Assembly: GCA_020746105.1 (NCBI GenBank)
Contig: CM036617.1
Location: 144,378,518 to 144,442,517 of the forward strand
Direction of reading: 5' to 3'
Length of the DNA: 64,000 bases
Origin: Trogon surrucura
Lineage: Eukaryota > Chordata > Aves > Trogoniformes > Trogonidae
The notes under the pieces were generated by a model. That model was not told the DNA's origin and made no database searches. It was given only the letters and a program-made list of their open reading frames with translations. The stretch's first letter is position 1; each line of letters opens with the position of its first letter. The position numbers and the translations under genes were made by a program. Shown one piece after another: positions 1 through 13,220 of the stretch.

Positions 1-1777
1 GAGCACCCAAACCACTCTAATACTTTGGGATACCATCAAGCAAAAATGCTGTGACTCTCTGTTGCTCACAACAATTTGTTTTGCATAAACAACTGTTCTC
101 TTGAATATTTACACAGAATTAAGAAGAGGAAAAGTGTTTTGCCTCTCCTGCCTCCTCTTTACACTGCTTTGTAGCCTAATGGGTATGGCCCTTTCTGTGA
201 TGTGTTTTTGGGGTGGGAAGAGGACTAATGTGTTCACACCTTGGTTGAGAGTTGTATGTACCTCCTAAAATGCTGGATGAAAACCAAAGCAGGTGCCTAT
301 CTTCCCATAGTGGTTTTGTGTCTCCAGTTCTTCCCTGCCTTCCCTTTTTTTCCAGATAGTTCTCATGAGATGCTTCCTGTTGGGTCAAAGAAGACAAGTC
401 ACGTATTGACTAAAAATTACTTCTCTGCATCATTTCACATAAGAGAGAGGAGAAGGTTAATTCTGTTTCTGTGCATCTGAACCATCAAATTCGAGGATAA
501 TTCACAAAGGTAATCAAATGGAGAACAATTAGGCATCCATAAAAGATTCCCAAAGCCCTGGATACACTCATGGGCCTTTGGATAATACCAGATTTTTAAA
601 GAAGCAAACTGGTGTAATTTGGGTGGCTGCGGTTCTGTAGCTGAATCTGCTGCTAAGCTTCCTGGTGTCTCTTCACTTGCCACTGCCTCATGAACGTAAG
701 TCTGACTGATCTTAAATTTAAAAAAAAGCCCTCTGTAGACCAGTAGCCCATGATAAATGATGGGTCAGGGATACTTTGGGAGATGAAAAAGAAACACAAA
801 TACTTTCCCTGCTTCTGGAGACGTCATGATCCAGAACAGGCATGGGAGCCATTGTGATAAATATCTATCAGTAAGGCCACCCTTCATGAAGTTTTCTTAA
901 ATGAATACATCTACAGTTTTTGCTGTGATATCCTACAACAATGAGTTTCCAAATTATATACAATGGTGCAAAAACATTCTGTTACTTTCCTGCTATTAGG
1001 AGTCTTTTTTACTTACTATGCCAGACTTTTATGTTATTAGAGTGCCTTGTACCCTGAATGCTTGGATTCTGAGGCCTAAGGCACTACTGACTTATTAACT
1101 GACTTCTCATTTAGACAATGAAAATACCAGATCCTGTTTGGTGCATCTAGCAATGAAGGAGCAATAATTCAAATGCCTTTGATTAACCAGCCAGTAGTCA
1201 CGACAACTGAGTGCAGAAAACACTTTGAAATCTGCTTCAGGAGTAGTATTTTTCATTAAAAACACTAAATCTGTCATCCTTGCACAGATCAAGGTATATC
1301 TCATCTTGCAAGGAATATCAATGTTCTCACTGGTTGTGTATGTACAAGCAAGGCTCAAGGAGCAGCGAGGAGCATTGCGTAATCTAAGATGAACCCTGTG
1401 GCCACCCTGATGCCCTACATGCATATATTACAGCCTGTCCGGGTGTTCCTGTGATGTCTTACCTAACTGAGAATCAACACACCATGAAGCTATATCCGTC
1501 TCATTTGGGATGTGGAATCACACGCATTTCAAATGTGGCCTCTGACTATGCCTGGGGCTACATTTGTGGGTTTGCTGACTACAGATAGGTGATCTGATCT
1601 TGGTAAATTAGATGTGCTCTTAACAATACCGAAGGGACGCATACATCAAAACTGCTCGTGGAGCACGACTGCTTCTCAATGGTGAGTTAAAGCAGTTCAA
1701 TAAGACATTAAACCTCAGATTAAATAACTTTGTGTCTCTTGACCTGAAAATAACACTATAACAGATAACTATATATA

Positions 1778-1852
1778 GGCAGTGGAAAAAATTCATTGCC
1801 TATAACCAACATTGTTTACAAAATGCTCTAAATAGGGCTATTTTCCACTGCC
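1778..1852. repeat. 75-nt inverted repeat with perfect 12-bp arms
   Basis: GGCAGTGGAAAA (1778-1789) is perfectly complementary to TTTTCCACTGCC (1841-1852). An inner CCTAT/ATAGG pairing is possible. The size suits either a small palindromic (MITE-like) transposon or a hairpin RNA. No clear target-site duplication is visible. Confidence 0.7.
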
Positions 1853-2650
1853 AAATATGGACTCTTTAATTGAGTAGAAAAGCCAAAATCCCTGCAGAAC
1901 TCCCTTTATCATCTCTGAAGCTTGGCCATCATAAAAGAGAAACTGTTATGGCAATCCTTTGTACTCCTTTTTGGCTTGCATCTTGACCCATACCTTACTG
2001 AAGCCAAGGAGTCTTTCCATTGACTTCCACATCACCTGGAACTGGCCCAGTGATCCAAGATGAGCATGCTCAGTTGTTTCTCTTCAAGCCTAAGTGTTTG
2101 TTTTGACTTCCAAGAGGCAGAACATAGAGGATATTAAGCAGAACACGATTGAAAGCCTTTACAAAGTATCTTCACCTTCAGAGTGAAACATAGATAGGTG
2201 CTTACGACCTCTGTTATTTTTGGAATGGTTTTGGTAGTTCTGTGCACGGTGAGAAGTAGCTGAACACTCCCTCACTGTGCTGAATAAATAAATCCAACCG
2301 CAATGATGTTACAGGGGAGTCATTCCAATTACACTGTAATATCTACCAAAACAGTGTCGTAGCTTGGAAGCAGAGGTATCCAAAAACAATAGTCATGTAC
2401 AATTATTGTCATGATTGTTTTATAAGTCCCCTGAGGAAAGGCGAAAAGGAATTGAACTGAGGTGGTGAAAGTTAGAATACGCAAAGTGGGAACATTTCTT
2501 CTGTTCTGATAACTCTGCACGTGCTAAGGAGACAGAAATGTGGTCTTCTGAGGTGTGGTGAGGGAGGTGGTCGTTGCATCCTGAGTTCGCCACCGACTGT
2601 CTGCCAGGGATACCACTATATCTTTTCTATGAAATGTTAGATGTGCCTAA

Positions 2651-2682
2651 ATTTAAATAAATAAATAAATAGACAAATAAAT
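2651..2682 (+). repeat. (AAAT)n microsatellite
   Basis: Imperfect AAAT repeat with one ACAAAT interruption. Confidence 0.85.
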
Positions 2683-5003
2683 CCAGGTGAATTCTTACTC
2701 CTCCTACATCAAATAACAAGCTTTCATGGATTTCTGTCTTTAAAGAGAGCATAAATCGTTGTGTCTTGTATTGGAAAATTTTCTTATCACAGAGCTAGAC
2801 AGTGCAAAGACAAAAGAAGGTAAATAAAATAGATGCCAACTATTAACTTAAAAAAGAAAATTAATTTTACACATCTCCATTTCAGAGAAAGGTATAATAC
2901 ATGTGAAAATAAGGAAATTAATATTCATTGCCCATCTGTAATGAAAAGACTTCTACTCATTAGGGGACTGCAGGATTCTTCACAATTTAAAAAATGTATT
3001 TCATTTTTATACATCAACATATGAAACACTTTTACAGAAGTTCTGTTTCAGGTAGTGAATAAGGGGCTAATCCTACAAATTCTTCAGACATCATTTTAAT
3101 TGTGCTAACAGTGTCACCATATACTGGTTTTTAACCGTGTGAAGCTAGGCACATGTGTAAGTTTTCATGTAAGTCAAGACTGAGGATCTTGGTTCGATTG
3201 ACCCCATTTTTTTCCACTTGAAATTATAATTCAGCATTGAATTAAATAGAACACAAGACCCTCACCCCAAATACATTTAGGTAATATTAAAGACATTCTA
3301 GTCAATTATTTTTATTGCTTGTTTGTTTGTTTCCAGTGCCTTTCATATTTATGTAAAACATACAAGACACAGAACATATGAGTCACTCTAAAACTAGGAC
3401 TTCTTCTCAACTGAGACCTGGTAGCAGGGATGTTAGTGCCAAACTGGCAACCAGTATTGAGACTTCAGCTGGATTTGAATTTTCTTAATTGCCTGTGTTG
3501 CTGGTAGCTGCCAAACAGGGACATAACCAGCAGTTTATAAGCTGCGTGCCAGTCATTAATTTTCGCTCATGAGCCAGTGTGTCCCTGGAGACTTTCTTCT
3601 TCTATCAGATCATTGCCCTCTAAGGAATGGATTTAAAATATGACTATCTGAGAACTTTGATGTATGCCCTTGAAGAAAAGCTCTTGTGGAATGCTGGAGA
3701 CTAATGCTGCATGTCCCTCAGCCTCTTCCCTCCTCCCATGAAACATCAGACACAGAAAACAAGCGAGTGAACTCCTTGTAAGCGACTGCTGTTGCTTTGC
3801 TCAGTGTTTTCTCCCAGGAATGCAGACAGGAGGAAAAATGTACAGCAGTAGACCTGCGCTCTGATTCCGTAGACATGGGGGTCTGAGATCAACCCTGCAG
3901 ATCTAAGAGCAGGATTTTCCTTTTGGTCTTTGCATCTTGGCTGGGTTCTTGCTAAACCACTTGGCCTGTACATAAAAACCTAATCCATGACATCCTGCTG
4001 TGCAGCAGGCAGCCTGAAGTTTCTTCTCCACAGAGCTTTGAATTGCTAAGTTTGTTAGAACAAGTGACTGAGTCAGAATGGAGGGTGCCTTATCTAACTG
4101 ATTGCATTTGGAATGGCTTCATGCTTCACAGTGCCTTACAGATGCTTTTTTAGAGAGTTTAAGCAAAAGACAGCTACCAGAGGATAAGCTGTTTCTAAAG
4201 ACATTTGGCTCTTGCAGCTAATCCATTTGCCAAAGAAAACTGTGTTCCAATTCTGTGAGAACCACTGGAAACATTTCTCCTGCTGTTGTCTGCTCCGCTC
4301 TGCTTTCTCAAGCAAGTGCCTATTGTCTTAACTAGACAGGAAATCCTTCAACAGTCTCTCCTTTTTTTTCACCGTCAGGGCTGCTTCTTTTGATTCCTTG
4401 CTTTTCCTTTTGCAAAACAGGTTTCTCCTGCCAATAACTTTATCTTCTTCATTATCACATTGCTTTTCAGCCAATAGTCTTTACAGAAATCTTTTTTACC
4501 TTTGGAAGTAATAACAGTGAAGAGGCAGTTTCACATAATCTAAAATAACAACCAGACAATTGTATGCTAAATAGCACATCCATTTTGTGTAGAGCATTGC
4601 CTGACACATCCCTGGCTACGGGAACTTGCATACCAGACCAGTATATATGTGTGGCGTAAGCATCTAATGTAAGATATGGTAGCATTTGATAGAGCAAAAG
4701 AGGAATTTTTAAGCTCGAATACAATAAAAAAATATACTTCATTAACCAATTTCTTATTCCTACATATATTCATGAGAGAACAAATTCAGCTTTTAAACAA
4801 TTAAACCAAACTTTATAACAACCTATAAAGTGTCTTGTTTTATCAAAGCACAGTTGTATTATGGAATAATCTTATTCTGCCCTCATGTCTAGAAGGACAC
4901 ACACACTCTGAGTGGCTTCATGTTAAAGCAATGAAGAAAAATATTTTAAAGCTTTTACCCTCTCCAGCTAATAAATCTTTTGGTACCTAATATTTTAGCA
5001 GTA

Positions 5004-5057
5004 TGTCTCTGGAAAGGGCAGTCTGGCTCTGTGTCTCTGGAAAGGGCAGTCTGGCTC
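5004..5057 (+). repeat. 28-bp tandem duplication
   Basis: TGTCTCTGGAAAGGGCAGTC and the following TGGCTC occur twice with period 28. The copies are identical over the shared 26 bases, so the event is recent. No associated gene. Confidence 0.9.
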
Positions 5058-5305
5058 AGAAAGCAAGGTTTCAAACTCTCTGAAGTTCCTTAGCCTGTTT
5101 ATCTGCTACCTCACCCAGAGACATTTAAAATAATCACTGGAACAATTCCTGTCTATTTTTCTTATCCCTCTACATTAAATTCTTCCCACCTGTATTAATG
5201 CCTAACAAGGAATGTTTGTTTTAAGTGGCAGGGTATAAAGTCCCTTTAAGGGATTACCTTTACATTTCTGTTACTAAAAAGTCTTGAGACGATAAACCCA
5301 AATCC

Positions 5306-5353
5306 ATTAATTGATTACAGAACACATGAATTAATTGATTGATTACAGAACAC
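5306..5353 (+). repeat. Short tandem duplication
   Basis: ATTAATTGATTACAGAACAC is repeated, with an extra GATT in the second copy (5330-5353). Confidence 0.85.
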
Positions 5354-7221
5354 GAGAAGTCTTACTCTATTAGCAATGTTTGCATTGTGTAATATTAAAA
5401 GCAAAATTCAGGTTCCAGTTGCCACATGTTCAATATCCATCCCCCTTCCTCCCCCAATATCTGGGCTTGAGGCCGCAGATGCCTTCTAATCTCACTCCAC
5501 TGCATGTTGCCTTCAGAGTTGCTGCTCAAGAGAGAAGAAAGTATAAGAAAAAGCAGATTCAGGCCCAGATATTCATTAAGAATCCAATCTTAAATTACAT
5601 CTGGCAAGTTTTCATGACATGTTAATAACATGTAATCAATCATGCTAATAACACACTGTAAAAAAAGCTACAACCCACACAGCTACACAAAATGTGAAGT
5701 AGGAACTACTGGGACTAAGCATAGGAAGCTGGAGTGTGGTATCACCCTTACTGAGATGACTGTGAAATAATACAAATTAGTGGTGTAACTAAGAGCAGAA
5801 TGAGTCTTGCAATATTTCAGGACATTTCAATTAGCGGGGAAAAACCTCACCATGTTTCCAGAAACATACTGTAGCAAATGAAATGTGCAAAACAATTCCT
5901 CTGGTGCTAAGATGTTTGAGGTCATAGCCTCTTATGTCTGGAGGCAATCAAAGATGAGTGGTTTATGTGTTTTGTGCAAGTCAGAGTTATTACATATACA
6001 GGGTTTTATTTGGTGATATGAATTTAATGAAGTTTTACGAAATAAAATATCTCCAATACACTCTAATGTTGATTCCATATTTGTTGAAACCTGAGCAGAG
6101 TATAAAGCAAATTCCATGGCAAGAGGAAGATGATGACATAGGAAAAACTGCTAAGATCAGTTTCTAATCATAGGGAAAAATATACAAAAACCTAAGGTTT
6201 CAATTCTGTCAATGTTTAACTACTTATGTTATTCAATATAAGCAAATAAATCCCCTCAGCAACCCAATATCTGTGGCCATATAGAATGGTCACTTCAGAG
6301 CAAGCCTGAGTCCAAAGTTGTTGCCTGCTCGTATCACATAAATTCAGAAATACCCTACTGATTGTCCCAAAGTCATGACGCCACCTGCCATGCCTGAAAA
6401 GAAACCTCAGATCCATTGTTTTAGGTGTCTTCGCAGAGCATAAAGAGCTGGGCACACTGCTCTATGCAGCCATGCCATGATGACCTTGAGCAGCAAGGAC
6501 AAGAGGGAGTCCTCCTTTGAAACCCTCTGATATTGCTTCCGTGTCTTGTGGTTTTAAAGTCTCCTTCCCATCTAGGTCATTGTAGGAGTAAGTGCAAACA
6601 TTTTAAATGCTCATCAAAGTCACTGTATGCTGCAGCTAAGGAAAATATAATTCCTTTGCTAAGGGCACAGGTATCCATGACACTGCTTTGCCAACAGTAA
6701 GCCTACAAAAGATACCTGTGCCTCATTATTGGGGTGTTTCTGCTCTCACTTCAAAAATATTGACTCTCTATTGACTGATTCTCTGTGATTCAGTTATAGG
6801 GCAGAGAGGAGTTGTAAATCTGAAACTGAAGTTACTTTCACTTATTTTGACCAGCCCAAACTGCTTTGAAATTTTTACTTATACTGGGCCCTATTATGGG
6901 TATTACGCTGGATAAAATAGAAGTATTATAGTGAATACACAAACGATGTTTGTTGCAATAATTTGAGATTTTTACAGGTGCATTTTAATTATTTTATTTT
7001 TTTCTTTCTGGGCTCCTAGAATACATCTTAACACTATTCAGTGATCAGAGTAACTTAACAGAGGGGGAAGTAACTGTGTTCTTACCCCATTCTTTTTGTG
7101 ACAGTGCTTCAACAAGCATTGCGCTAGAGCTTCGCCTTCCTGGGTAACTTTCTGCATGTCAGTAAACACCACCCTACAGACTTCTATACACATGCTTAAT
7201 TGTTTGTACAGGAATACACAG

Positions 7222-7292
7222 ACTGAAGTCAACAGGAGTACTCATATACTTAGAGTTAAGGACATGCTTAAACATTTCCGGGACTGAGGCCT
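7222..7292 (+). repeat. Ancient amniote dispersed repeat, diverged
   Basis: ACTGAAGTCAACAGGAGTAC, TCATATACTTAGAGTTAAGG, ACATGCTTAAACATTTCCGG and GACTGAGGCC follow a recurrent avian/reptilian pattern (gaagtcaatggga-actcaca-tgcttaaagttaag-catgcttaag-ggcc). Recognised by eye, family name not assigned. Confidence 0.45.
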
Positions 7293-10200
7293 GCCTTCTC
7301 CCAGTGGAGAATTATGCTCTTACACAGGCTTTTCCCCCAGTGTGCTTGTATAAATCTGGCCCTTTAAGTTTTACAGAGCCGAACTGCTCCCGTTTTACCG
7401 TAGCCATTTTGCAACTGCTGGCTGCTGGGTGCCTGTTCTGCCTCCTAACTGGTTACTACTACCTGTTATGCTTTTCCACAGCCCTCTCCTGCTTATCCCT
7501 GCATCTCACACGTGATGATTGAAAAAGATTCGTCCAGGGGTAAGTCTGACTATTCCTTTGTGTTTGATCATGGTGAAAATGCTGTAGCACATCACTTGCT
7601 AGTATTAAAAGAATGTCCATAGCCTTGAAAAATAGTCTCTATTCTTTAGCCAGGACTAAAGAGTCTGTTCCAGTATGCAGCACTTAGCCAGATTACATTA
7701 ATTAAGCAGTCTCCTGTAGGCTCTTTCCCTTGAAATTTTAAGCAATATTATTGTTTTCCTCTCTAGCTCAGGCAGCTCAGTGCTTCACTGTCATTGGTAA
7801 ATACTTAAAACAGGTGCAAGACAGGTGTCCTGTTCATTGCATAAGTAAATTTCATTTTGCAGTATTCTTGGATTTGAAAATAAAAGGCAGAGGTAGCAGC
7901 TGAAGGTGACAAGAGGCACAGTAGCTTAAAGATATGTTACATCTCAAACAGATGTCAGTGGATGCCATTCTCAGATCTATATCGTGCATTGATTCACCAA
8001 ATAGTATCAGTAAATGTCTGCATCCTTCATATATACTTATCATATTACATTAGCTAAAACTCTGGATGCCACTGAATGCTTTAGAACTAGTTCTTGAGGA
8101 GTAATATGGAATAACACTGGGAAAATATGGATACTGGAATAATAGGCATACTGGAATAATAACTTTGGAATAATAAATAATAGCCTTTGCAAAGATAAGG
8201 AACTAAATTTAGATCCCAATTACCAAAACAAGTCAAAAGTTTTAACTGAAAGAACTGGCAGGTTTGTTTGCAAATTAACATCTGATGAACTAGTAAGGGA
8301 TTTAGATGGTCTTCTTGTATGAATGTGGTTAGTCTAAAGGAAATTCGTAAGTAAGCTCAGCAAGTTACCCTTCCCTTCTGGCATGCCAACACCTTATCCC
8401 AGGGGAGTATGTGAGTAGTAGCTACTATGTCATAAACAGTCATTGTGCTGCAAGATGATGGTCTTTTTCTGTTTTGTGAATCTTCCAAGCTTTTCAGAGG
8501 TTTTTGGAAGAGCAGATGAGATTGTAAGATAAAAAGCCTTAGAAGTTTTTGGTGTTTTGCATTTGCATATATCACAGCTTGAAAGAAAAATTCAAGAGCT
8601 ATAATAGTGGGGAACACTGAGCTGGCAGAAAGAAGAGGGAGGAGAGGCAGACACAGTGTTGATGACTGTGTCCTGTGTTGTTACAAAATGTGGTGGTTGA
8701 GAAGTGCAGAGAGTGTTCTCAGCAACAGATCCTTCTGCACCTTGTGGCCTATGGTTCTTCTGTGGTGCTTTGAGTGTTATCGGTGCTCAATACCAAGCAG
8801 AGGCACTGCTGGCAGATAATTAACTCTTTGCAACAAACAGCAATAACAACATCTTGCCTTCATTGCATCAGCTGCACTTCTGAAGCGTGCATGAGTGCTC
8901 TGCAATTACTGTGAATCATAATACATGTCATGTCTATGCTCTACAGTCCCAGCAGTCCCAGTAGTCCTCAGCTGGAGGGTCAGGTGGTGTCCTTGTAGCA
9001 GTGGAAGTGGCCGGGCCGAATGCTGGGGCAGAACCGGGGTGTTCATCCCTGCAGAGTTCAGCGTGCCCGTAGGTTTTGTTAATTACTTCAAACACCATCA
9101 GTTTTCTCTGTATCCTGCCTTTGGTGCAGGTGTCATAGGAATATTTTTTCACGGACTCACAGTCCAAATGTTGCCTTTACAGGCAGCAGAAAGCATTATC
9201 TGGTAGACAAGAGGCGCCCGTTTCCAAGTGCATGCAAATGTGTTTTGATGTGCTGCCTTCCTACTCCTTGGCTTATGTTATGGGAACAACATCAATATAG
9301 TGGGAAATCCTTTTAAAACGTCTAATATTTCATTGTTACTTTGAAGACTGCTGCACTGGCCTGCGGGACAGAGCTGTGTTGCCATCTCGGAGGAATGCGA
9401 CCCTGCCTTTCTCCACACGAAGTTGTCCTGGCTGAGGGCCTGGCGGGACCTAGTTCTGATAAAGCAGACGGTGTCTTTCCATTTAGCCACCTTCCATTTA
9501 ATCACCAAAGAGAATTTTGTTCTGCCTTGCTGTACAGCTGTTATTTTACAGCTCTGTGTTCCCAGATTAAGGAATTGGTTATATTTTTAACTTGCAAAAT
9601 GTCTTTCCCATTAGCGCTTTCCCATTTGATCTGCGTGGGTGGCCTTCAGCTTCTTGGCCTCAGCCACTCCTTACCCTTAGTCAATCTTCTAGCTAGTTTA
9701 TCCTGTCTCCTGCCCACCCCAGAAAGGGTTGATTGTCTCGTACCCAATTCGTCATCTCTATTGTAAACTGCACATTTTTATTTGAGGACTGGCATTTCGT
9801 CTCCACTGCCAAATGTCCAAAGAAGTTGCCTCTTCCTCCTTTTCTTTGTCCTGCCCTCCTTCTTTTGATCCTTCTCTTTTTTTCACTCTTTGAAGATATT
9901 TGCTCTGGGATTTCCATCTCCTACGTACCTTGTTGCATGACCCCTTCCATTTACAGTTAACTTTGACTGCTTTAACTTCATTTTCAGAGCTCACACTTGT
10001 GCTGAAAACACCTGGGCTTTCCTCCTCACAGTATATCTTAAATCAAAAATGCTGGCCTTGTGCTTCTCAGTACACTCCACTTTCCTTTACCTAGCTGGGA
10101 TTTGCAGATAAATCTACCAGGAACAAGTCTTGCAACCCAAGGGGAGATTCTGGAATTCCAAAGCACAGTACTTCTGAAAAAAACCCCACATAAAAATCAC

Positions 10201-13169
10201 AGATATCTCATAGTCAGTCTAGCATCAAGGGAGAAAGGGAATCAATAAGTATGAGCGTATATTTATCTGTGATGAACTATTATATCATTCATTATTTAAA
10301 AGGAAAACTATTTTCTTTATGGGCTAAATCCATATTTTCTGAGCGCTTGATTCTGGCAGTACCAAAACTCTCTCAATTCATGCAATCCTCCTTCTCCTCA
10401 CATATAGTTCCTGAAAAACAGGTTGCAACACAAGCAAAACTGCCTGCAAATGAGGTTGTGATCCTGACAGAAAATTAATATATCCTCATTGTGTCCCTCT
10501 TTCTAAGTCTTTGATGGAATCTATCACTCCCTATGACAGGGATTCCCAGCCCGCACATACGAGCTGCTTCCAGTTGGTAAAACAATTCATCCCACAGTCT
10601 GGTTTTTGGCCACCTTTCCTTAGCATCCCTCACATGTGGCTGACAGACTAGTAAATTAATCCAGAGAACTAATTAGGAAGGAAAGGAGTAGAGATCTGTT
10701 TTACCCTGAGTAGCACCCTGTAGCTCAACTTTCATTTAGAATCCATTGGCTTTTTTTGAGAGTACGTTGTTTCTTGTTTCCAAGATCTAAGTTTTTTTAA
10801 CTACATAACATACAGCCCCACAGACTTCCCTGTCATGACAGTTGCCCACCTCCTCCAAGGTAGCCAGGAAACACAGACACTTCCGTTCAGAATCAGAACT
10901 TAAATGCAAGTGTTAGTACTATCTTAACAGTGGTTTGTTGGCTTCAGTGACAGCTATTAGTCCTTTCCTGTTAACACCTCTAGATCTCCTATCCTGACAA
11001 CAAGGATGACATGAAACAGCATTTAAGTCAAAAGTGCAGGAAGGAGCCACACAGGAAAGTGCAGAAGGGAAATAGCCCAAGTACTTTCATTATCCCACAT
11101 AAAGTTTAAGGATCTGGAGTGAGTACTAGTCAGATCACTTGAGACAGAAGAGGGGGAATGTTTGTTCATTTGTCTCTCCTAGTATCTACTCTCTTCTTCT
11201 AATAAGAACCGTGAATCTCCCAGGAACTCCTGTCATGGTCCCAAAAAAATTCGATGTTCAATGTTTGAAAAGTCTCCTTGGCTGTTTCCTCCATCTGCTT
11301 CCAATGAAGTAGTGTTTGTGCTGGAATATTTTGAGCTCGGTGGGACCGAGATCTCCAAGGTACTCCATTGACAAGCACTTACCTTTCTGCTCCTAAAAAA
11401 ACAGGTCATATTACTCTTCCAGTAGCCATCAAGAACTGCAGCTGGGCAAGAACTGGACACAGAAGTAAATCTGTGCTGCCAGCAAGGCAGGAGGCTGGCA
11501 TCAGCTATCTTTGATGAAAATGGTGGCACACCACTGCTTGTTTCTAGGCCATATTTGGCAGGGTTCTCCTGTTGGTGATAGCAGTGGATCTAGATTTAAG
11601 GACCACTACATTATCACTTTCATAAAACTTCTGTCATGTGTGTGAAAATGAGAGAGGGAGTGGGGGCAATCGTGTTGCATGACTGTTTCCTTACTTTTTC
11701 AGACCCCTTTAAGCCTGACCCACTTCACTCTAGAAGAGATGCATGTGTCTTGGTTGCACAGCACCTTGTCGGGCACCTTGATGCAAAGTGATCATGAACG
11801 TTAACTGGAGTGGCAAAGCTGGAGATCTGTGTCCCACTCTCTACCACCCAAGTTATAGCAACAATCACTTCTAATAGAGGGAGCAATAATTTTTTTGACT
11901 CTGAGCTTAAGGCAACACTGAGCCCAGCTACAAATAGAGAGGGAAAGGCAAGAGAATAGGACCTGTTCTGCATATAAAACACTCCATTTGTAAGTGGATG
12001 ATGCTTATCTTCTTCCCTTTTGCATTCAATGTACGTTCAGCAAAGGCAAAAGTGCTTCTCCTTGCTTGGGGTGACCCTACTCCTTGGTCTTTTAATATGT
12101 GGGGAGAAGAAATATTACTTCTATGGTAATGACTCTTCTAGTTCATATACTAGATTAACAGTCTTAAAATGGGGGAATCCCTCAGTTTTCCATGAGTTTG
12201 CTTTAGCTTTAAGTCTTCCATACATTGTGGGAGCCATCTACCAGGAACTTGGACGGGCTTAGCACCTCGTTGTAGCAACTTGTTTAAGTCTTGGATAGGG
12301 TGTAGTAATGATAAGAGATATAAATTGAGAGAAATCACAGGGAAGTTTCTTTGGACATGTGACTAGACACCTGCAATTTTAGCAGCCTTCCAAGCAGCTA
12401 TATGAATCAGTCAATAGACAAGGAAAAAGTAATCTCAAATTTATCCAAAATATTTTCTCTTCTGTTTCCTCAGCACTTTTTAAGAAAGTGCTGCTGTCAA
12501 AATTCTTTTCTGAAGGGAAGTGTCCAATTTGCTTTTAAATGTAATGTAGACACATAAATCACTAAGGTGGTCTTGACAATTTCACCTCATGACTAAAGCT
12601 GTTTTTGCAGTTACCCACTGAATGACTTCTTCCCCTGGTTCAACACATTTCCAGTTATCTTCACATGTGATTCATATTTCTTTCCCCTGTTCTCCCACCA
12701 GGTGACTGCATTAATATCCAAATCTATTTGAATTACTTCCTCAAGCAAGAATTTGTGAAGTACTGCCAAATGCTTTACTGCACTCTAAATATTACTTTAT
12801 CTGCTAATTATGTTCGATTTTAAAAAAACAAACAAACAAATTATCAGTTTTATTTGGTATGTTCTTTTCTTTATTGTATAAATGTATGGCATTTTATTAA
12901 TCATGGTTTATTACTAAACACGTAATTTAGGACCCACTAGAAGATTTTAGAGTTTTTTACAAACTTCAGTGGACCTTGGATCAGATCTTAAATATTTACA
13001 GATTACCTGTTGTGTGTTTTTTTCCCTAGGAATTTAAAAAAAAAATACAGGATGGAAACTACTAGGTTTGCTTAAATTGTTTTTCAGTTTGGCTTTTCCT
13101 AGTGAATTGTGATTCTTTCCAGGAATAAAATTACTAAGGAACCTTATTATTGCTCTGGTTCATAAAAAT

Positions 13170-13220
13170 ATTTGACCATGTGCTTAACTTTAGGCACAGG
13201 GTTAATCTTACCAACTCCAA
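13170..13220 (-). repeat. Second copy of the ancient TTAAAGTTAAGCA-type repeat
   Basis: CATGTGCTTAACTTTAGGCA on the plus strand is the reverse complement of the motif at 7222-7292. Only the central 40-50 bases are recognisable. Confidence 0.4.

Larger units (their letters stand above)
1..7221. other. Non-coding flank, no gene recognised
   Basis: Apart from the hairpin at 1.8 kb, the AAAT repeat and the tandem duplications near 5.0-5.35 kb, this is AT-rich single-copy sequence. All open frames are under about 110 codons and show no recognisable domain. The largest (1107-1424, minus) has ordinary random composition. No CpG island. Confidence 0.7.

Noticed and set aside
3192..3206. GGTTCGATTGACCCC, resembling a tRNA B box
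   Set aside because: Does not match the GGTTCRANYCC consensus and no A box or cloverleaf can be built around it.
8930..9080. GC-richer patch as a possible CpG island
   Set aside because: Too short and CpG-poor; no promoter or exon evidence.
9341..9766. 141-codon plus-strand frame
   Set aside because: Composition looks random, with overlapping frames of similar size on both strands. No family recognised.
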